Assembly (NCBI RefSeq): GCF_000689255.1 | Contig: NZ_HG964446.1 | Location: 4,321,250-4,385,249, forward strand | Direction: 5' to 3' | Length of the DNA stretch: 64,000 bases | Source: Mycobacterium triplex | GTDB taxonomy: Bacteria > Actinomycetota > Actinomycetes > Mycobacteriales > Mycobacteriaceae | Part shown: piece after piece, positions 40,766-49,286 of the stretch | Position numbering within the stretch: the stretch's first letter is position 1 | How the letters are laid out: every line of letters begins with the position of its first letter | The notes under the pieces: model-generated | Seen by the model: the letters and a program-made list of their open reading frames with translations, nothing else | Database searches by the model: none | Told to the model about the DNA's origin: nothing | Program-made: the position numbers and the translations under genes

Positions 40766-42022
40766 TTAATCCAACCGCTCGGTGCGCAGCGACACGCCGG
40801 CCGCAGGAAGCCGGGTCAGCAAAACGTCGCCCATCGCGGCCGCGGGGGTGAGCACGCCGCGCAGGTCCGTGAGCTTGTCACGATCCAGCGCCAGCGCCAG
40901 ACCGCACTCCCCCAGCAACACCGCGGTCGCCTTGTAGCCGGGGTCTCCGCGCTGCTCCATCCTTGCCACGTAGCGGGCACCGCTGGTTGTGGTGGTGTAC
41001 GTCTCGAGCTGGTAATAGCCGCGGTCGCGCGCCTTGGCGCTCGGACCGCTGCCGGGTTTCGGTGCGATGCGGTCCAGCAGCGGGCGCGGGAGCAACCGGA
41101 AGTAGCGGCTGCCCAGCGCGAACGACGCGTTGCCGATCCCGGCCACGATCGCGGACGCCACCGGCGCCAGCGGCGACGAACCCAGGCTCATGTGTTCGGC
41201 GTAGCGGAACCGCCGCCCGTATGCCCAATCAAGTAATGCGTTGCTGCGCCGAACAATTCGGGTGTTGATCGACGACATCAAGAATCCGGCCGTCCAGACG
41301 CCGGTCAACTCCGGCGCGATGTAGCGTCCGCGCCGCCACGGCAGATCGGGCTGCCGACCCAGCTCGGGTTCGGCGCCACGATCGTCGCTCAGCGTGTACG
41401 GGTCGGCCAGCCGGCGGCGTGTCTCGGGGTCACTGGATGCGGCTTCCAGCACGCCCATGATCGACGCGACCGTCCCGCCGGAGAACCCACCCATCAACTT
41501 GCGCATCACGAAGTTGGTATCGCCGAGTTCGCCGGTCCCGTCGCCCTGTGCCGCCCGGTGCAGCGCGTACACCGTCAGATCCGAAGGGACGGAATCGAAT
41601 CCGCAGCAGTGCACGATGCGGGCGCCGGTGTCGGCGGCTTGTTTGTGGTAGAGGTCGATGGCCTCGCGGATGAACATCGCCTCGCCGGTCAAGTCCGCAT
41701 AGTCGGTACCGGCTGCCGCACACGCGCCCACCAACGGCATGCCGTACCGGGCGTAGGGACCGACCGTGGTGACGACGACCCGGGTGCGGGCGGCCATCTC
41801 ATCGAGGGTCGACGGCGACGCCGCGTCGGCGCTGAGCACGGGCCAGGACTGCGCGGCCTCGCCCAGGGTGTCGCGAACGGCACGCAAGCGATCCGTCGAC
41901 CTGCCGGCCAGGGCGATCCGCGCAGCGGCTCCGGCTCTTGCCAGGTATGCGGCGGTGAGCTTTCCTACGAAGCCGGTCGCCCCGTACAGCACGATGTCGA
42001 AGTCACGCCCCGTTGCGGTCAT
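40766..42022 (-). CDS. saccharopine-dehydrogenase-like / trans-acting enoyl reductase family protein
   Basis: 418 residues, Rv2449c type. The N-terminal Rossmann fold reads FDIVLYGATGFVGKLTAAYLA, then VVTTVGPYARYGMPLVGACAAAGTDYADLTGE, the signature of the SDR-like trans-acting enoyl reductases, of which Rv2953 (with PpsD) is the known example. The C-terminal domain is unlike true saccharopine dehydrogenases. Which reduction it performs, if any, is unknown; no polyketide synthase is nearby. Confidence 0.85.
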   Translation of the reverse strand: MTATGRDFDIVLYGATGFVGKLTAAYLARAGAAARIALAGRSTDRLRAVRDTLGEAAQSWPVLSADAASPSTLDEMAARTRVVVTTVGPYARYGMPLVGACAAAGTDYADLTGEAMFIREAIDLYHKQAADTGARIVHCCGFDSVPSDLTVYALHRAAQGDGTGELGDTNFVMRKLMGGFSGGTVASIMGVLEAASSDPETRRRLADPYTLSDDRGAEPELGRQPDLPWRRGRYIAPELTGVWTAGFLMSSINTRIVRRSNALLDWAYGRRFRYAEHMSLGSSPLAPVASAIVAGIGNASFALGSRYFRLLPRPLLDRIAPKPGSGPSAKARDRGYYQLETYTTTTSGARYVARMEQRGDPGYKATAVLLGECGLALALDRDKLTDLRGVLTPAAAMGDVLLTRLPAAGVSLRTERLD

Positions 42023-42126
42023 CGTCGCGACGGTACCCGGTCGCGATCGGCCCGTCGGTCCTCCCCTCGGTCACAGAAAATGCCGGGCACCCGGCCCGGC
42101 ATTTTCTGTGTGCGTACGACCGACGA

Positions 42127-42666
42127 TCAGCCGCGACGACCGCAGACCGGCCACGCGCCGATGCCCTGCGAGTGCAGCACGTTCTCGGCCACCCGGATCT
42201 GCTCCTCGCGGCTCGCGCCGGCCGGGGAACCCGACCCGCCGTTGGCACGCCAGGTGCTCGGGGTGAACTGCAGGCCGCCGGAGTAACCGTTACCGGTGCT
42301 GATCCCCCAGTTACCACCCGACTCGCACTGTGCGATGGCATCCCAGTTCACGCTGTACGCCTTGACCGGCGGCGGGGCGTCCGGCGCCGGAGGCGGCGGC
42401 GGAAGCTCGAAGCCCACCGGAGCGGGCGGCGGAGGCGGGGCGTCCGGCGCCGGGGGCGGCGGGACGTTCGGGTCAAAACCCACCGGGGCAGGCGCCGGGG
42501 CCGGGGGCGGCGGGACGTCGAAGCCCACCGGCGCGGCGGGCGCGCCGGGAGCCGGGGCGTCCGGGGCCGGCGGCGGAGGCACATCCGCGCTGGCGGTGGC
42601 GGACGGGAGCGTCACCAGCGAGCCTGTGATAGCAGCGAGGATGAGCGTCTTGCGGACGTTATTCAA
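42127..42666 (-). CDS. rpfE: resuscitation-promoting factor E
   Basis: 179 residues. Signal peptide (RKTLILAAITGSLVTLPSATASA), a ~75-residue Pro/Ala-rich segment with repeated VGFD-PPPPAP units, and the Rpf domain (VNWDAIAQCESGGNWGIS to WPVCGRRG). The catalytic glutamate is in QCESGGNW and the two cysteines form the family disulfide. It is a lysozyme-like muralytic enzyme that wakes dormant cells. The start is a TTG at 42666 preceded by AAAGGAAC; no ATG or GTG gives a complete signal peptide. A structured leader lies upstream. Confidence 0.93.
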   Translation of the reverse strand: MNNVRKTLILAAITGSLVTLPSATASADVPPPPAPDAPAPGAPAAPVGFDVPPPPAPAPAPVGFDPNVPPPPAPDAPPPPPAPVGFELPPPPPAPDAPPPVKAYSVNWDAIAQCESGGNWGISTGNGYSGGLQFTPSTWRANGGSGSPAGASREEQIRVAENVLHSQGIGAWPVCGRRG

Positions 42667-42900
42667 AGTGTTCCTTTCGCGAGCGCGCGCGCCAAAGCAA
42701 ACCCACGGGTGGGTTTTGGGTGTTCTTGCAGTGGAGATAGGTGCTCTGGAACGTGCCGTCTCGTTTCGGCACGACAGCGAGGGCATGAACTGCCCAGCAG
42801 GCGAAAGCCGCTGGCCGCCGGGCGACCAAGACCGCCCGCAGCCCCGCTCACACACGGGTCCGTGGATTAAATTTTCTATAACCCCTTTCGGGCTAAAAGG
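42667..42900 (-). promoter_or_regulatory. structured leader upstream of rpfE
   Basis: No gene is evident. On the minus strand three hairpins are visible: 42815-42792 (CCAGC/GCTGG arms), 42773-42752 (CGTGCCG/CGGCACG, eight-base loop) and 42716-42699 (AAACCCA/TGGGTTT, four-base loop), the last about 33 bases before the TTG start. A TATAGA hexamer near 42882 could be the -10. The conserved blocks of the c-di-AMP (ydaO) riboswitch, known upstream of some rpf genes, were looked for and not recognised. Confidence 0.4.
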
Positions 42901-43042
42901 CACCGTATGGGACCGCACGGCATTCGTCATATCCGACACGCCGATATCTCGGAACAATAACGAGCAGATTACGGTGCGAACGGAGAATTATTTTTGCAGG
43001 TCAGCTGTGCCTTTTCTTTGAAAACTCCCAGGTCAAGATCAA

Positions 43043-43079
43043 GTCACGATCGTGACCCGAATCACTCACATTTTGTGAG
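43043..43079. promoter_or_regulatory. two adjacent perfect palindromes
   Basis: GTCACGATCGTGAC (43043-43056) is a perfect 14-base palindrome and CTCACA-TTT-TGTGAG (43065-43079) a second with six-base arms, 22 bases centre to centre. They lie about 380-410 bases upstream of rpfE in lower-GC DNA. The TGTGA/TCACA content recalls CRP-type sites, but the spacing does not match the consensus exactly. Confidence 0.45.
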
Positions 43080-43287
43080 CTGGACCACGCATTTGCCAGG
43101 CAGCTGGGCCGTGGCTCGCCGACGGTCCCAATCCAGGGTGACCGAGCGGCGCGTTACATGATCTTGATCGGTTCAGATCGACCTGCCAATACCGACCGCC
43201 ACCAGCCCAAACCCGTGCCTTGGCAACGTTATTCGTCGCCGCTGGCCACGGGTGTCGGGCGCGGCGGACGCCAACATCGGGTAAGGG

Positions 43288-43646
43288 GTGTCGACAACCA
43301 TTTCGGCCGAGTTACGCAGTGCGTCAAAGGCTTTACCCGTCAAGGGCACGCAGAGCGCACGCGCGGCGCGGCCGACCGCCCCGGACGAGACCGCGCACCC
43401 CGCGCCACCGGCATTTGCACAAGACAATTTGCTGGACAAATTCCAACCGCCACTTTCCGAGGCCGCATCGCGGCGCCGGCTGCCACCCCGGCCCCCGGGA
43501 CGCCGACCGAACAGCGAAAGATCCTGTGCCCCAACGGAATCAAGCCACCAGATGCGGCCGCAGAAAGGCGTATGCAGCAATGGGCCTGCAAATGGGCGAG
43601 CTATTCGCGGCCTACCAATAACGAAAGTGGATTAACAATCGGTTAA
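43288..43646 (+). pseudogene. possible frameshifted small gene between rpfE and mobA
   Basis: Two plus-strand frames each look coding over part of this region. From GTG 43288 one reads STTISAELRSASKALPVKGT and, later, DNLLDKFQPPLSEAASRR; from about 43480 a different frame reads ATPAPGTPTEQRKILCPNGI, then PPDAAAERRMQQWACKWASY, to the stop at 43646. A one-frame shift near 43470-43490 would join them into a ~120-residue basic protein. M. tuberculosis has a hypothetical gene (Rv2451) here, as I recall. No known domain. It could be a decayed gene, a sequencing error or two spurious frames. Confidence 0.4.
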
Positions 43647-43739
43647 CTGGCCGAGCAATTAAGCGATGTGTGTTATTTCGAGAAATTGAGATTATGCGAA
43701 ACAACTAATCTCGGAAATGGCGGAACTCGCCGACGCCGA

Positions 43740-44333
43740 TCAGGCCCCGGGGAGCACCAGCGCGCGGAACTCGGCGTCGGTGTTGACGTTGGTCAACGCA
43801 CGCGAATCCGGCAGCACGATCTGCTGGGCGTCCGACGCGTCGATCAGGGCGCTCATCCTGCGCTCGCCGGCTGCCACCAGCGCATCGATGCGGTCGGCCA
43901 GACTGGTGCGGTACACCGCGGCCAGAAAGTGGCTGCGACCGTCCCACGGCACGATGACTTCGGCGTCGGTCTTGGTGGCGAGCGCCATCAGCTCGTCGAT
44001 CAATTCCGCTGTCAGCAGCGGCATGTCGACCGCACAGACGAAAGCGAACTGCGCGCCGGCGGCGGCGGCCTCGCGCAGTCCCCGCCCGGTCGCCGGCAGC
44101 GGTCCCAGCCCCTGTATCTCGTCGCGGATCACCCGCGCCTCGAGTTTCGGCAGCGGTTGGCCCGGGGCGGCGACGACGAATACCGGCGCGCAGCGCGCAG
44201 CCACGACGCCGACGACATACTCGGCCATCGTGGCGGCTCCGCCGGGACCCGGCAGGGTCGCCTTGTCGCGGCCCATCCGCCGCGATTCGCCTCCGGCGAG
44301 TATTACTGCGGCCAATGACACTGCATCGGACAC
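43740..44333 (-). CDS. mobA: molybdenum cofactor guanylyltransferase
   Basis: 197 residues. LAAVILAGGESRRMGRDKATLP is the nucleotide-binding N-terminus of MobA/CTP-transferase-fold enzymes, FVCAVDMPLL holds the metal aspartate, and the C-terminal TNVNTDAEFR is the MobA ending. It joins GMP to molybdopterin to make MGD. The start is a GTG at 44333. It follows korB by 12 bases in the korA-korB-mobA run; no molybdoenzyme gene is adjacent. Confidence 0.92.
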   Translation of the reverse strand: MSDAVSLAAVILAGGESRRMGRDKATLPGPGGAATMAEYVVGVVAARCAPVFVVAAPGQPLPKLEARVIRDEIQGLGPLPATGRGLREAAAAGAQFAFVCAVDMPLLTAELIDELMALATKTDAEVIVPWDGRSHFLAAVYRTSLADRIDALVAAGERRMSALIDASDAQQIVLPDSRALTNVNTDAEFRALVLPGA

Positions 44334-44345
44334 CAGCGCAGCCCC

Positions 44346-45449
44346 TTAGTCGACGGTCCAGGTGTCGCGACCGCGCAGGAGTGACTGCAGCGCGGCCGCG
44401 TCGTACGGGGTTGCGGCGCGGGCCGCGGCGACCTGAGCGCGCGCCGCGTCGTCGTAGGTGGGCCGGGAGACGTCGCGGAAGATGCCCAGCACGGTGTGGT
44501 CGAGGTTTTGATCCGACAGCCGCGACAGCGCGAACGCGTAGGCCGGGTCGTCGGTGTGCGCGTCGTGCTTGACGATCTCTTCGACCGCCACGTCGGCGGT
44601 CTTGGCGGCTTCGAGGCTGAAGCCTGACTTCACCACGCAGTATTCGCCGTTGGCGCCGAACACAATTGGCTCGCCGTGCCGCACGTTGATCACGCGGTCT
44701 TCGGCGCCCTCTTTGCGCAGCGCGTCGAACGAGCCGTCGTTGAAGATCGGGCAGTCCTGCAGGATCTCGACGACCGCGGCGCCGCGGTGCTCGGCGGCAC
44801 CGCGCAACACCTCGGTCAGCCCGGCCCGGTCGGAGTCCAGCGCGCGGCCGACGAAGGTCGCCTCGGCGCCCAGTGCCAGCGACACCGGGTTGAACGGGTG
44901 ATCGAGCGAACCCATCGGGGTCGACTTGGTGATCTTGCCGACCTCTGACGTCGGCGAGTACTGGCCCTTGGTCAGCCCGTAGATGCGGTTGTTGAACAGC
45001 AGGATCGTGATGTTGACGTTACGGCGCAGCGCGTGGATCAGGTGGTTGCCGCCGATCGACAAGGCGTCGCCGTCGCCGGTGACCACCCAGACCGACAGGT
45101 CCTCCCGGGACAGCGCCAGGCCGGTCGCGATCGCCGGCGCGCGGCCGTGGATCGAGTGGAACCCGTAGGTCTCCAGGTAGTACGGGAAGCGGCTGGAGCA
45201 GCCGATGCCGCTGATGAACACGATGTTCTCGCGGCGCAAACCCAGGTCGGGCAGAAAGTTGCGGATCGTGTTGAGAATGACGTAGTCGCCGCAGCCCGGG
45301 CACCAGCGGACCTCTTGGTCACTGGTGAAGTCCTTCCCCTTCTGCGGCTGGTCTTCAGCGGATAGGCGGGGCACACCGTCGTTCTTCTTCAACCTCGGCG
45401 TCAGGCCGAGGTCCGTGCCCGCCAGGTCGCCAGCGATCCCGCTCGTCAT
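44346..45449 (-). CDS. korB: 2-oxoglutarate:ferredoxin oxidoreductase, beta subunit
   Basis: 367 residues. TPP-binding subunit: VRWCPGCGDYVILNTI, then VVTGDGDALSIGGNHLIHALRRNVNITILLFNNRIYGLTKGQYSPTS, with GDGD and the NNRIYG diphosphate/Mg segment. With KorA it oxidatively decarboxylates 2-oxoglutarate to succinyl-CoA, reducing ferredoxin, giving a CO2-tolerant TCA step. Its start overlaps the korA stop (ATGA). The [4Fe-4S] cysteines CPGC are present. Confidence 0.96.
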   Translation of the reverse strand: MTSGIAGDLAGTDLGLTPRLKKNDGVPRLSAEDQPQKGKDFTSDQEVRWCPGCGDYVILNTIRNFLPDLGLRRENIVFISGIGCSSRFPYYLETYGFHSIHGRAPAIATGLALSREDLSVWVVTGDGDALSIGGNHLIHALRRNVNITILLFNNRIYGLTKGQYSPTSEVGKITKSTPMGSLDHPFNPVSLALGAEATFVGRALDSDRAGLTEVLRGAAEHRGAAVVEILQDCPIFNDGSFDALRKEGAEDRVINVRHGEPIVFGANGEYCVVKSGFSLEAAKTADVAVEEIVKHDAHTDDPAYAFALSRLSDQNLDHTVLGIFRDVSRPTYDDAARAQVAAARAATPYDAAALQSLLRGRDTWTVD

Positions 45450-47404
45450 GCGTTAGCTCCAACCGTTGCTGCCGCCATTCTGGCGACCATCGCTTTGTCT
45501 TGCTCGATCTCGGCCAGCGTCCCGGCCAGTGCGGCGCGGATGACCCGTCCCACCTCGTCGGCGAGGAAGGCAAGGCCGTGCACCTTGGTGACCGATTGCA
45601 CGTCGACCAGGTACTTGGCGCGCAGCAGCATCGCCAGCTGACCCAAGTTCATCTCCGGGCACACCACCATCGGGTACCGACGCAGGATGTCGCCGAGGTT
45701 GGCCGGGAACGGATTGAGGTAGCGCAGGTGCGCGTGGGCGACCTTGATGCCCTTGCGGCGCGCACGCCGGCAGGCCTCACCGATCGGGCCGTACGAGCTG
45801 CCCCAGCCGATCAGCAGCAGCTCGGCATCCCCGGTCGGGTCGTCGACCTCCAGGTCGGGCACGGAGATGCCGTCGATCTTGGCCTGGCGCAACCGGACCA
45901 TCAGGTCGTGGTTGACCGGCTCGTAAGAGATTGCGCCCGAACCGTTTGCGGCTTCCAGGCCACCGATCCGGTGTTCCAGCCCGGGCGTGCCCGGAACGGC
46001 GAACTGGCGAGCCAGCGTCTCCGGGTCGCGGGCGTAGGGCTGGAACGGCTCGCCCGTCTTCGCGAAGGTGTGCGTGATCGGCTGCAGCGTCGACACGTCG
46101 GGGATCTGCCACGGTTCCGAGCCGTTGGCGATCGCGCCGTCGGACAACAGGATCACCGGCGTGTGATAGGACACCGCGATGCGCACCGCCTCCAGCGCGG
46201 TCTCGAAGCAGTCCGACGGCGACCGCGGCGCCAGCACCGCCACCGGCGACTCCCCGTTGCGGCCAAACAGCGCCTGCAGCAGGTCGGCCTGCTCGGTCTT
46301 GGTGGGCAGGCCGGTCGAGGGGCCACCACGTTGCACGTCGACGACGAGCAGCGGCAGTTCGGTCATCACGGCCAGGCCGATCGCTTCGGACTTCAGCGAG
46401 ATACCCGGGCCCGACGTCGTGGTGACGCCCAGCGCACCGCCGTAGGAGGCGCCGATCGCGGCGCAGATCCCGCCGATCTCGTCCTCGGCCTGGAAGGTGA
46501 TGATGTTGAAGTTCTTGTGCTTGGACAGCTCGTGCAGGATGTCGGAGGCCGGCGTGATCGGGTAGCTGCCGAGCACTACCTGAATGCCGGACAGCTGACC
46601 GGCCGCCACGATGCCGTAGGCCAGTGCGGTGTTGCCCGAGATCTGGCGGTATTCGCCGGCCGGCAAGGTCGCCCGGGACACCTCGTAAGTGGTGCCGAAC
46701 GCCTCGGTGGTTTCGCCGTAGTTCCAGCCCGCCTTCAGCGCGAGCACGTTGGCCTCGGCGACGTCGGGCTTGCGGGCGAACTTCTCCCTGATGAAGTTCT
46801 CGCTGGTCTCGATCGGCCGTCCGTACATCCACGACAGCAGGCCGAGCGCGAACATGTTCTTGGCGCGCTGCCCGTCCTTCTTCGACGCCCCGATCGCCTC
46901 GACGGCGCCAAGGGTCAGCGTGGTCATCGCGACCGAGTGCACCACGTAGTCGGACAGCTCGTCGGTCTCCAGCGGGTTTGCTACGTAGCCGACCTTGGTC
47001 AGGTTGCGCTTGGTGAATTCGTCGGAGTTCGCGATCACCATGCCGCCGCGCGGCAGGTCGCCGATGTTGGCCTTCAACGCGGCCGGGTTCATCGCGACGA
47101 GCACGTCCGGCCGGTCACCGGCGGTCAGGATGTCGTAGTCGGCGATCTGGATCTGGAACGACGAGACGCCGGGCAATGTGCCTGCGGGGGCGCGGATCTC
47201 GGCGGGGTAGTTCGGTTGGGTCGCCAGGTCGTTGCCGAACAGCGCGGCCTCCGACGTGAACCGGTCACCCGTCAGCTGCATGCCGTCGCCGGAGTCGCCG
47301 GCGAATCGGATGACAACCTGCTCCAGGCGTTGACGGTCCGAAGACCCGCCATGAGAATCTGACCCGGCTCCACTGCCGTTCAAATCCACGTCCCCGCCTT
47401 CCAT
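45446..47404 (-). CDS. korA: 2-oxoglutarate:ferredoxin oxidoreductase, alpha subunit
   Basis: 652 residues, a fusion of gamma and alpha modules. The N-terminal gamma module has VVIRFAGDSGDGMQLTGDRF and QPNYPAEIRAPAGTLPGVSSFQI; the alpha module has GNTALAYGIVAAGQLSGIQVVLGSYPITPASDIL, where the YPITP motif contacts CoA/TPP, and GPGISLKSEAIGLAV. It pairs with KorB directly downstream. ATG at 47404. Confidence 0.96.
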   Translation of the reverse strand: MEGGDVDLNGSGAGSDSHGGSSDRQRLEQVVIRFAGDSGDGMQLTGDRFTSEAALFGNDLATQPNYPAEIRAPAGTLPGVSSFQIQIADYDILTAGDRPDVLVAMNPAALKANIGDLPRGGMVIANSDEFTKRNLTKVGYVANPLETDELSDYVVHSVAMTTLTLGAVEAIGASKKDGQRAKNMFALGLLSWMYGRPIETSENFIREKFARKPDVAEANVLALKAGWNYGETTEAFGTTYEVSRATLPAGEYRQISGNTALAYGIVAAGQLSGIQVVLGSYPITPASDILHELSKHKNFNIITFQAEDEIGGICAAIGASYGGALGVTTTSGPGISLKSEAIGLAVMTELPLLVVDVQRGGPSTGLPTKTEQADLLQALFGRNGESPVAVLAPRSPSDCFETALEAVRIAVSYHTPVILLSDGAIANGSEPWQIPDVSTLQPITHTFAKTGEPFQPYARDPETLARQFAVPGTPGLEHRIGGLEAANGSGAISYEPVNHDLMVRLRQAKIDGISVPDLEVDDPTGDAELLLIGWGSSYGPIGEACRRARRKGIKVAHAHLRYLNPFPANLGDILRRYPMVVCPEMNLGQLAMLLRAKYLVDVQSVTKVHGLAFLADEVGRVIRAALAGTLAEIEQDKAMVARMAAATVGANA

Positions 47405-47735
47405 TTATTAACCGGACAGGCACTCATCCGAAGTTTCAGGTTACGCGCCGTCAATGGGAGTCCCACGCCCACACGATTGTATGAGACTGGTAGTACCAAT
47501 TATTGCACTGGTTTTCGGGTCAGAAGGACGTCTCCAACTGCGTGTACTTACCGATATCTTAAGCAAAACACGTAGTCAGCAAGGGCTACCGACGAGTACG
47601 ACACAAAACTGTGGTCTTGGTCACGTCGTCGCCGGACCGTAATCAAACGTTGTCCCCGGCGTTGTCAACTGGACGCCGTCAAGGGCGTCGTAAGAAAATT
47701 CGCCGGGGCTGCCCGACGGTGAAGAGGCGCTCGGG
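47405..47735. other. 331-base gap between korA and clpX
   Basis: No coding frame of substance is seen. The part from about 47460 to 47600 is noticeably AT-richer than its neighbours. M. tuberculosis, as I recall, has a membrane-transporter gene (Rv2456c) here on the same strand; no remnant of a membrane protein is recognisable. The korA promoter probably lies near 47410-47460. No terminator hairpin with a T-tract was found after clpX. Confidence 0.5.
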
Positions 47736-49016
47736 CTAGGCGCTCTTGTCGCGACGCTCGGTGCGCGACGGCTTGCGCGGGACGATGGTCGGCAAGACGT
47801 TGTCCTGCACCGTTTCCTTGGTCACGACCACCTTGGCGACGTCGTCGCGGCTCGGGATGTCGTACATCACCGGCAGCAGAACCTCTTCCATGATGGCGCG
47901 CAAGCCACGGGCACCGGTGCCGCGGTGAATGGCCTGGTCGGCGATCGCCTCGAGCGCGTCGTCGCTGAACTCCAGCTCCACCCCGTCCATCTCGAACAGC
48001 CGGGTGTACTGCTTGACCAGCGCGTTCTTCGGCTCGGACAGGATCTTGACCAGCGACTCCATGTCGAGGTTGGTGACCGAGGCCACGACCGGGAGCCGGC
48101 CGATGAACTCGGGGATCAGGCCGAACTTGATCAGGTCCTCGGGCATCACTTCGGCGAAGTGGTCGGTGGTGTCGATCTCGGCCTTGGAGCGAACCTCGGC
48201 GCCGAAGCCCAGGCCGCGCTTGCCGACGCGCTCGTAGATGATCTTCTCCAGGCCGGCGAACGCACCCGCGACGATGAACAGCACGTTGGTGGTGTCGATC
48301 TGGATGAACTCCTGGTGCGGGTGCTTGCGGCCGCCCTGCGGCGGGACCGACGCCTGGGTGCCCTCCAGGATTTTCAGCAGGGCCTGCTGCACGCCCTCAC
48401 CGGAGACGTCGCGAGTGATCGACGGGTTCTCGCTCTTGCGGGCGATCTTGTCGACCTCGTCGATGTAGATGATGCCGGTCTCGGCGCGCTTGACGTCGTA
48501 GTCGGCGGCCTGGATCAGCTTGAGCAGAATGTTCTCGACGTCCTCACCGACATAACCGGCCTCGGTCAGGGCGGTGGCGTCCGCGATGGCGAACGGGACG
48601 TTGAGCATCTTGGCCAACGTCTGAGCCAGGTACGTCTTGCCGCAGCCGGTGGGGCCGAGCATCAAGATGTTGGACTTGGTCAGCTCGACCGGCTCGCACC
48701 GGGAGTCACGACCCTTTTCGCCGGCCTGAATCCGCTTGTAGTGGTTGTAGACCGCGACGGCCAGCGTGCGCTTGGCGGTGTCCTGACCGATGACGTATCC
48801 CTCGAGGAATTCCCGGATCTCGGCAGGCTTGGGAAGCTCGTCGAGCTTGACGTCGTCGGCGTCGGCAAGCTCCTCTTCGATGATCTCGTTACAAAGATCG
48901 ATGCACTCATCGCAGATGTAGACCCCCGGGCCCGCGATGAGCTTCTTGACCTGCTTCTGACTCTTTCCACAGAACGAGCACTTCAGCAGATCACCGCCGT
49001 CTCCGATGCGCGCCAT
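47736..49016 (-). CDS. clpX: ClpX, ATPase subunit of Clp protease
   Basis: 426 residues. The zinc-binding domain CSFCGKSQKQVKKLIAGPGVYICDECIDLCNE is followed by Walker A MLGPTGCGKTYLAQTL, Walker B IIYIDEVDKIARK, the pore loop EAGYVGEDVENIL and the IGF-like ClpP-docking segment KRGLGFG. It unfolds substrates for ClpP1P2, encoded at 50236-51467 on the same strand but separated by the plus-strand mmuM. A C-terminal basic tail (RKPSRTERRDKSA) is actinobacterial. Confidence 0.98.
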   Translation of the reverse strand: MARIGDGGDLLKCSFCGKSQKQVKKLIAGPGVYICDECIDLCNEIIEEELADADDVKLDELPKPAEIREFLEGYVIGQDTAKRTLAVAVYNHYKRIQAGEKGRDSRCEPVELTKSNILMLGPTGCGKTYLAQTLAKMLNVPFAIADATALTEAGYVGEDVENILLKLIQAADYDVKRAETGIIYIDEVDKIARKSENPSITRDVSGEGVQQALLKILEGTQASVPPQGGRKHPHQEFIQIDTTNVLFIVAGAFAGLEKIIYERVGKRGLGFGAEVRSKAEIDTTDHFAEVMPEDLIKFGLIPEFIGRLPVVASVTNLDMESLVKILSEPKNALVKQYTRLFEMDGVELEFSDDALEAIADQAIHRGTGARGLRAIMEEVLLPVMYDIPSRDDVAKVVVTKETVQDNVLPTIVPRKPSRTERRDKSA

Positions 49017-49274
49017 GGTGCCTCAGTGCCTACTTCCTGTTGCCGTACGTCTTTTAACGTGCCGCATGTGTTCCCCCGACGCTACCCGCTGGATCGGGCC
49101 CGCCGCGACCATTAGCGCCGAATCGCGTCGGTGGTATTCATGCCTGTCCGAAAACATATAGCCCGACAACCCCCGTCACTGGCGCAGACGCGCTTTCCGT
49201 GTCTTTGGCGTGTCGCGGTCGTTACCCCACCGAGGCTGCTAACACCAAACGAGCTGGTTGCCAGGCCACCACCA

Positions 49275-49286
49275 TACAGTGGCGGG
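49275..49286 (+). promoter_or_regulatory. likely leaderless promoter of mmuM
   Basis: TACAGT (49275-49280) fits the mycobacterial -10 and lies six bases before the GTG at 49287, with no SD spacing possible from this start site. The rest of the 270-base divergent region to clpX holds no recognisable gene. Confidence 0.5.

Noticed and set aside
42667..43150. Possible c-di-AMP (ydaO) riboswitch upstream of rpfE
   Set aside because: The conserved GGGGAACC- and GGGGUGAAU-type blocks were not found; only generic hairpins are visible.
43173..43580. Minus-strand frame between rpfE and mobA
   Set aside because: No domain, no SD; the plus-strand frames have better coding character.
45500..47362. 620-codon plus-strand frame opposite korA
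   Set aside because: Antisense of korA, His/Arg/Gly-rich with no recognisable domain.
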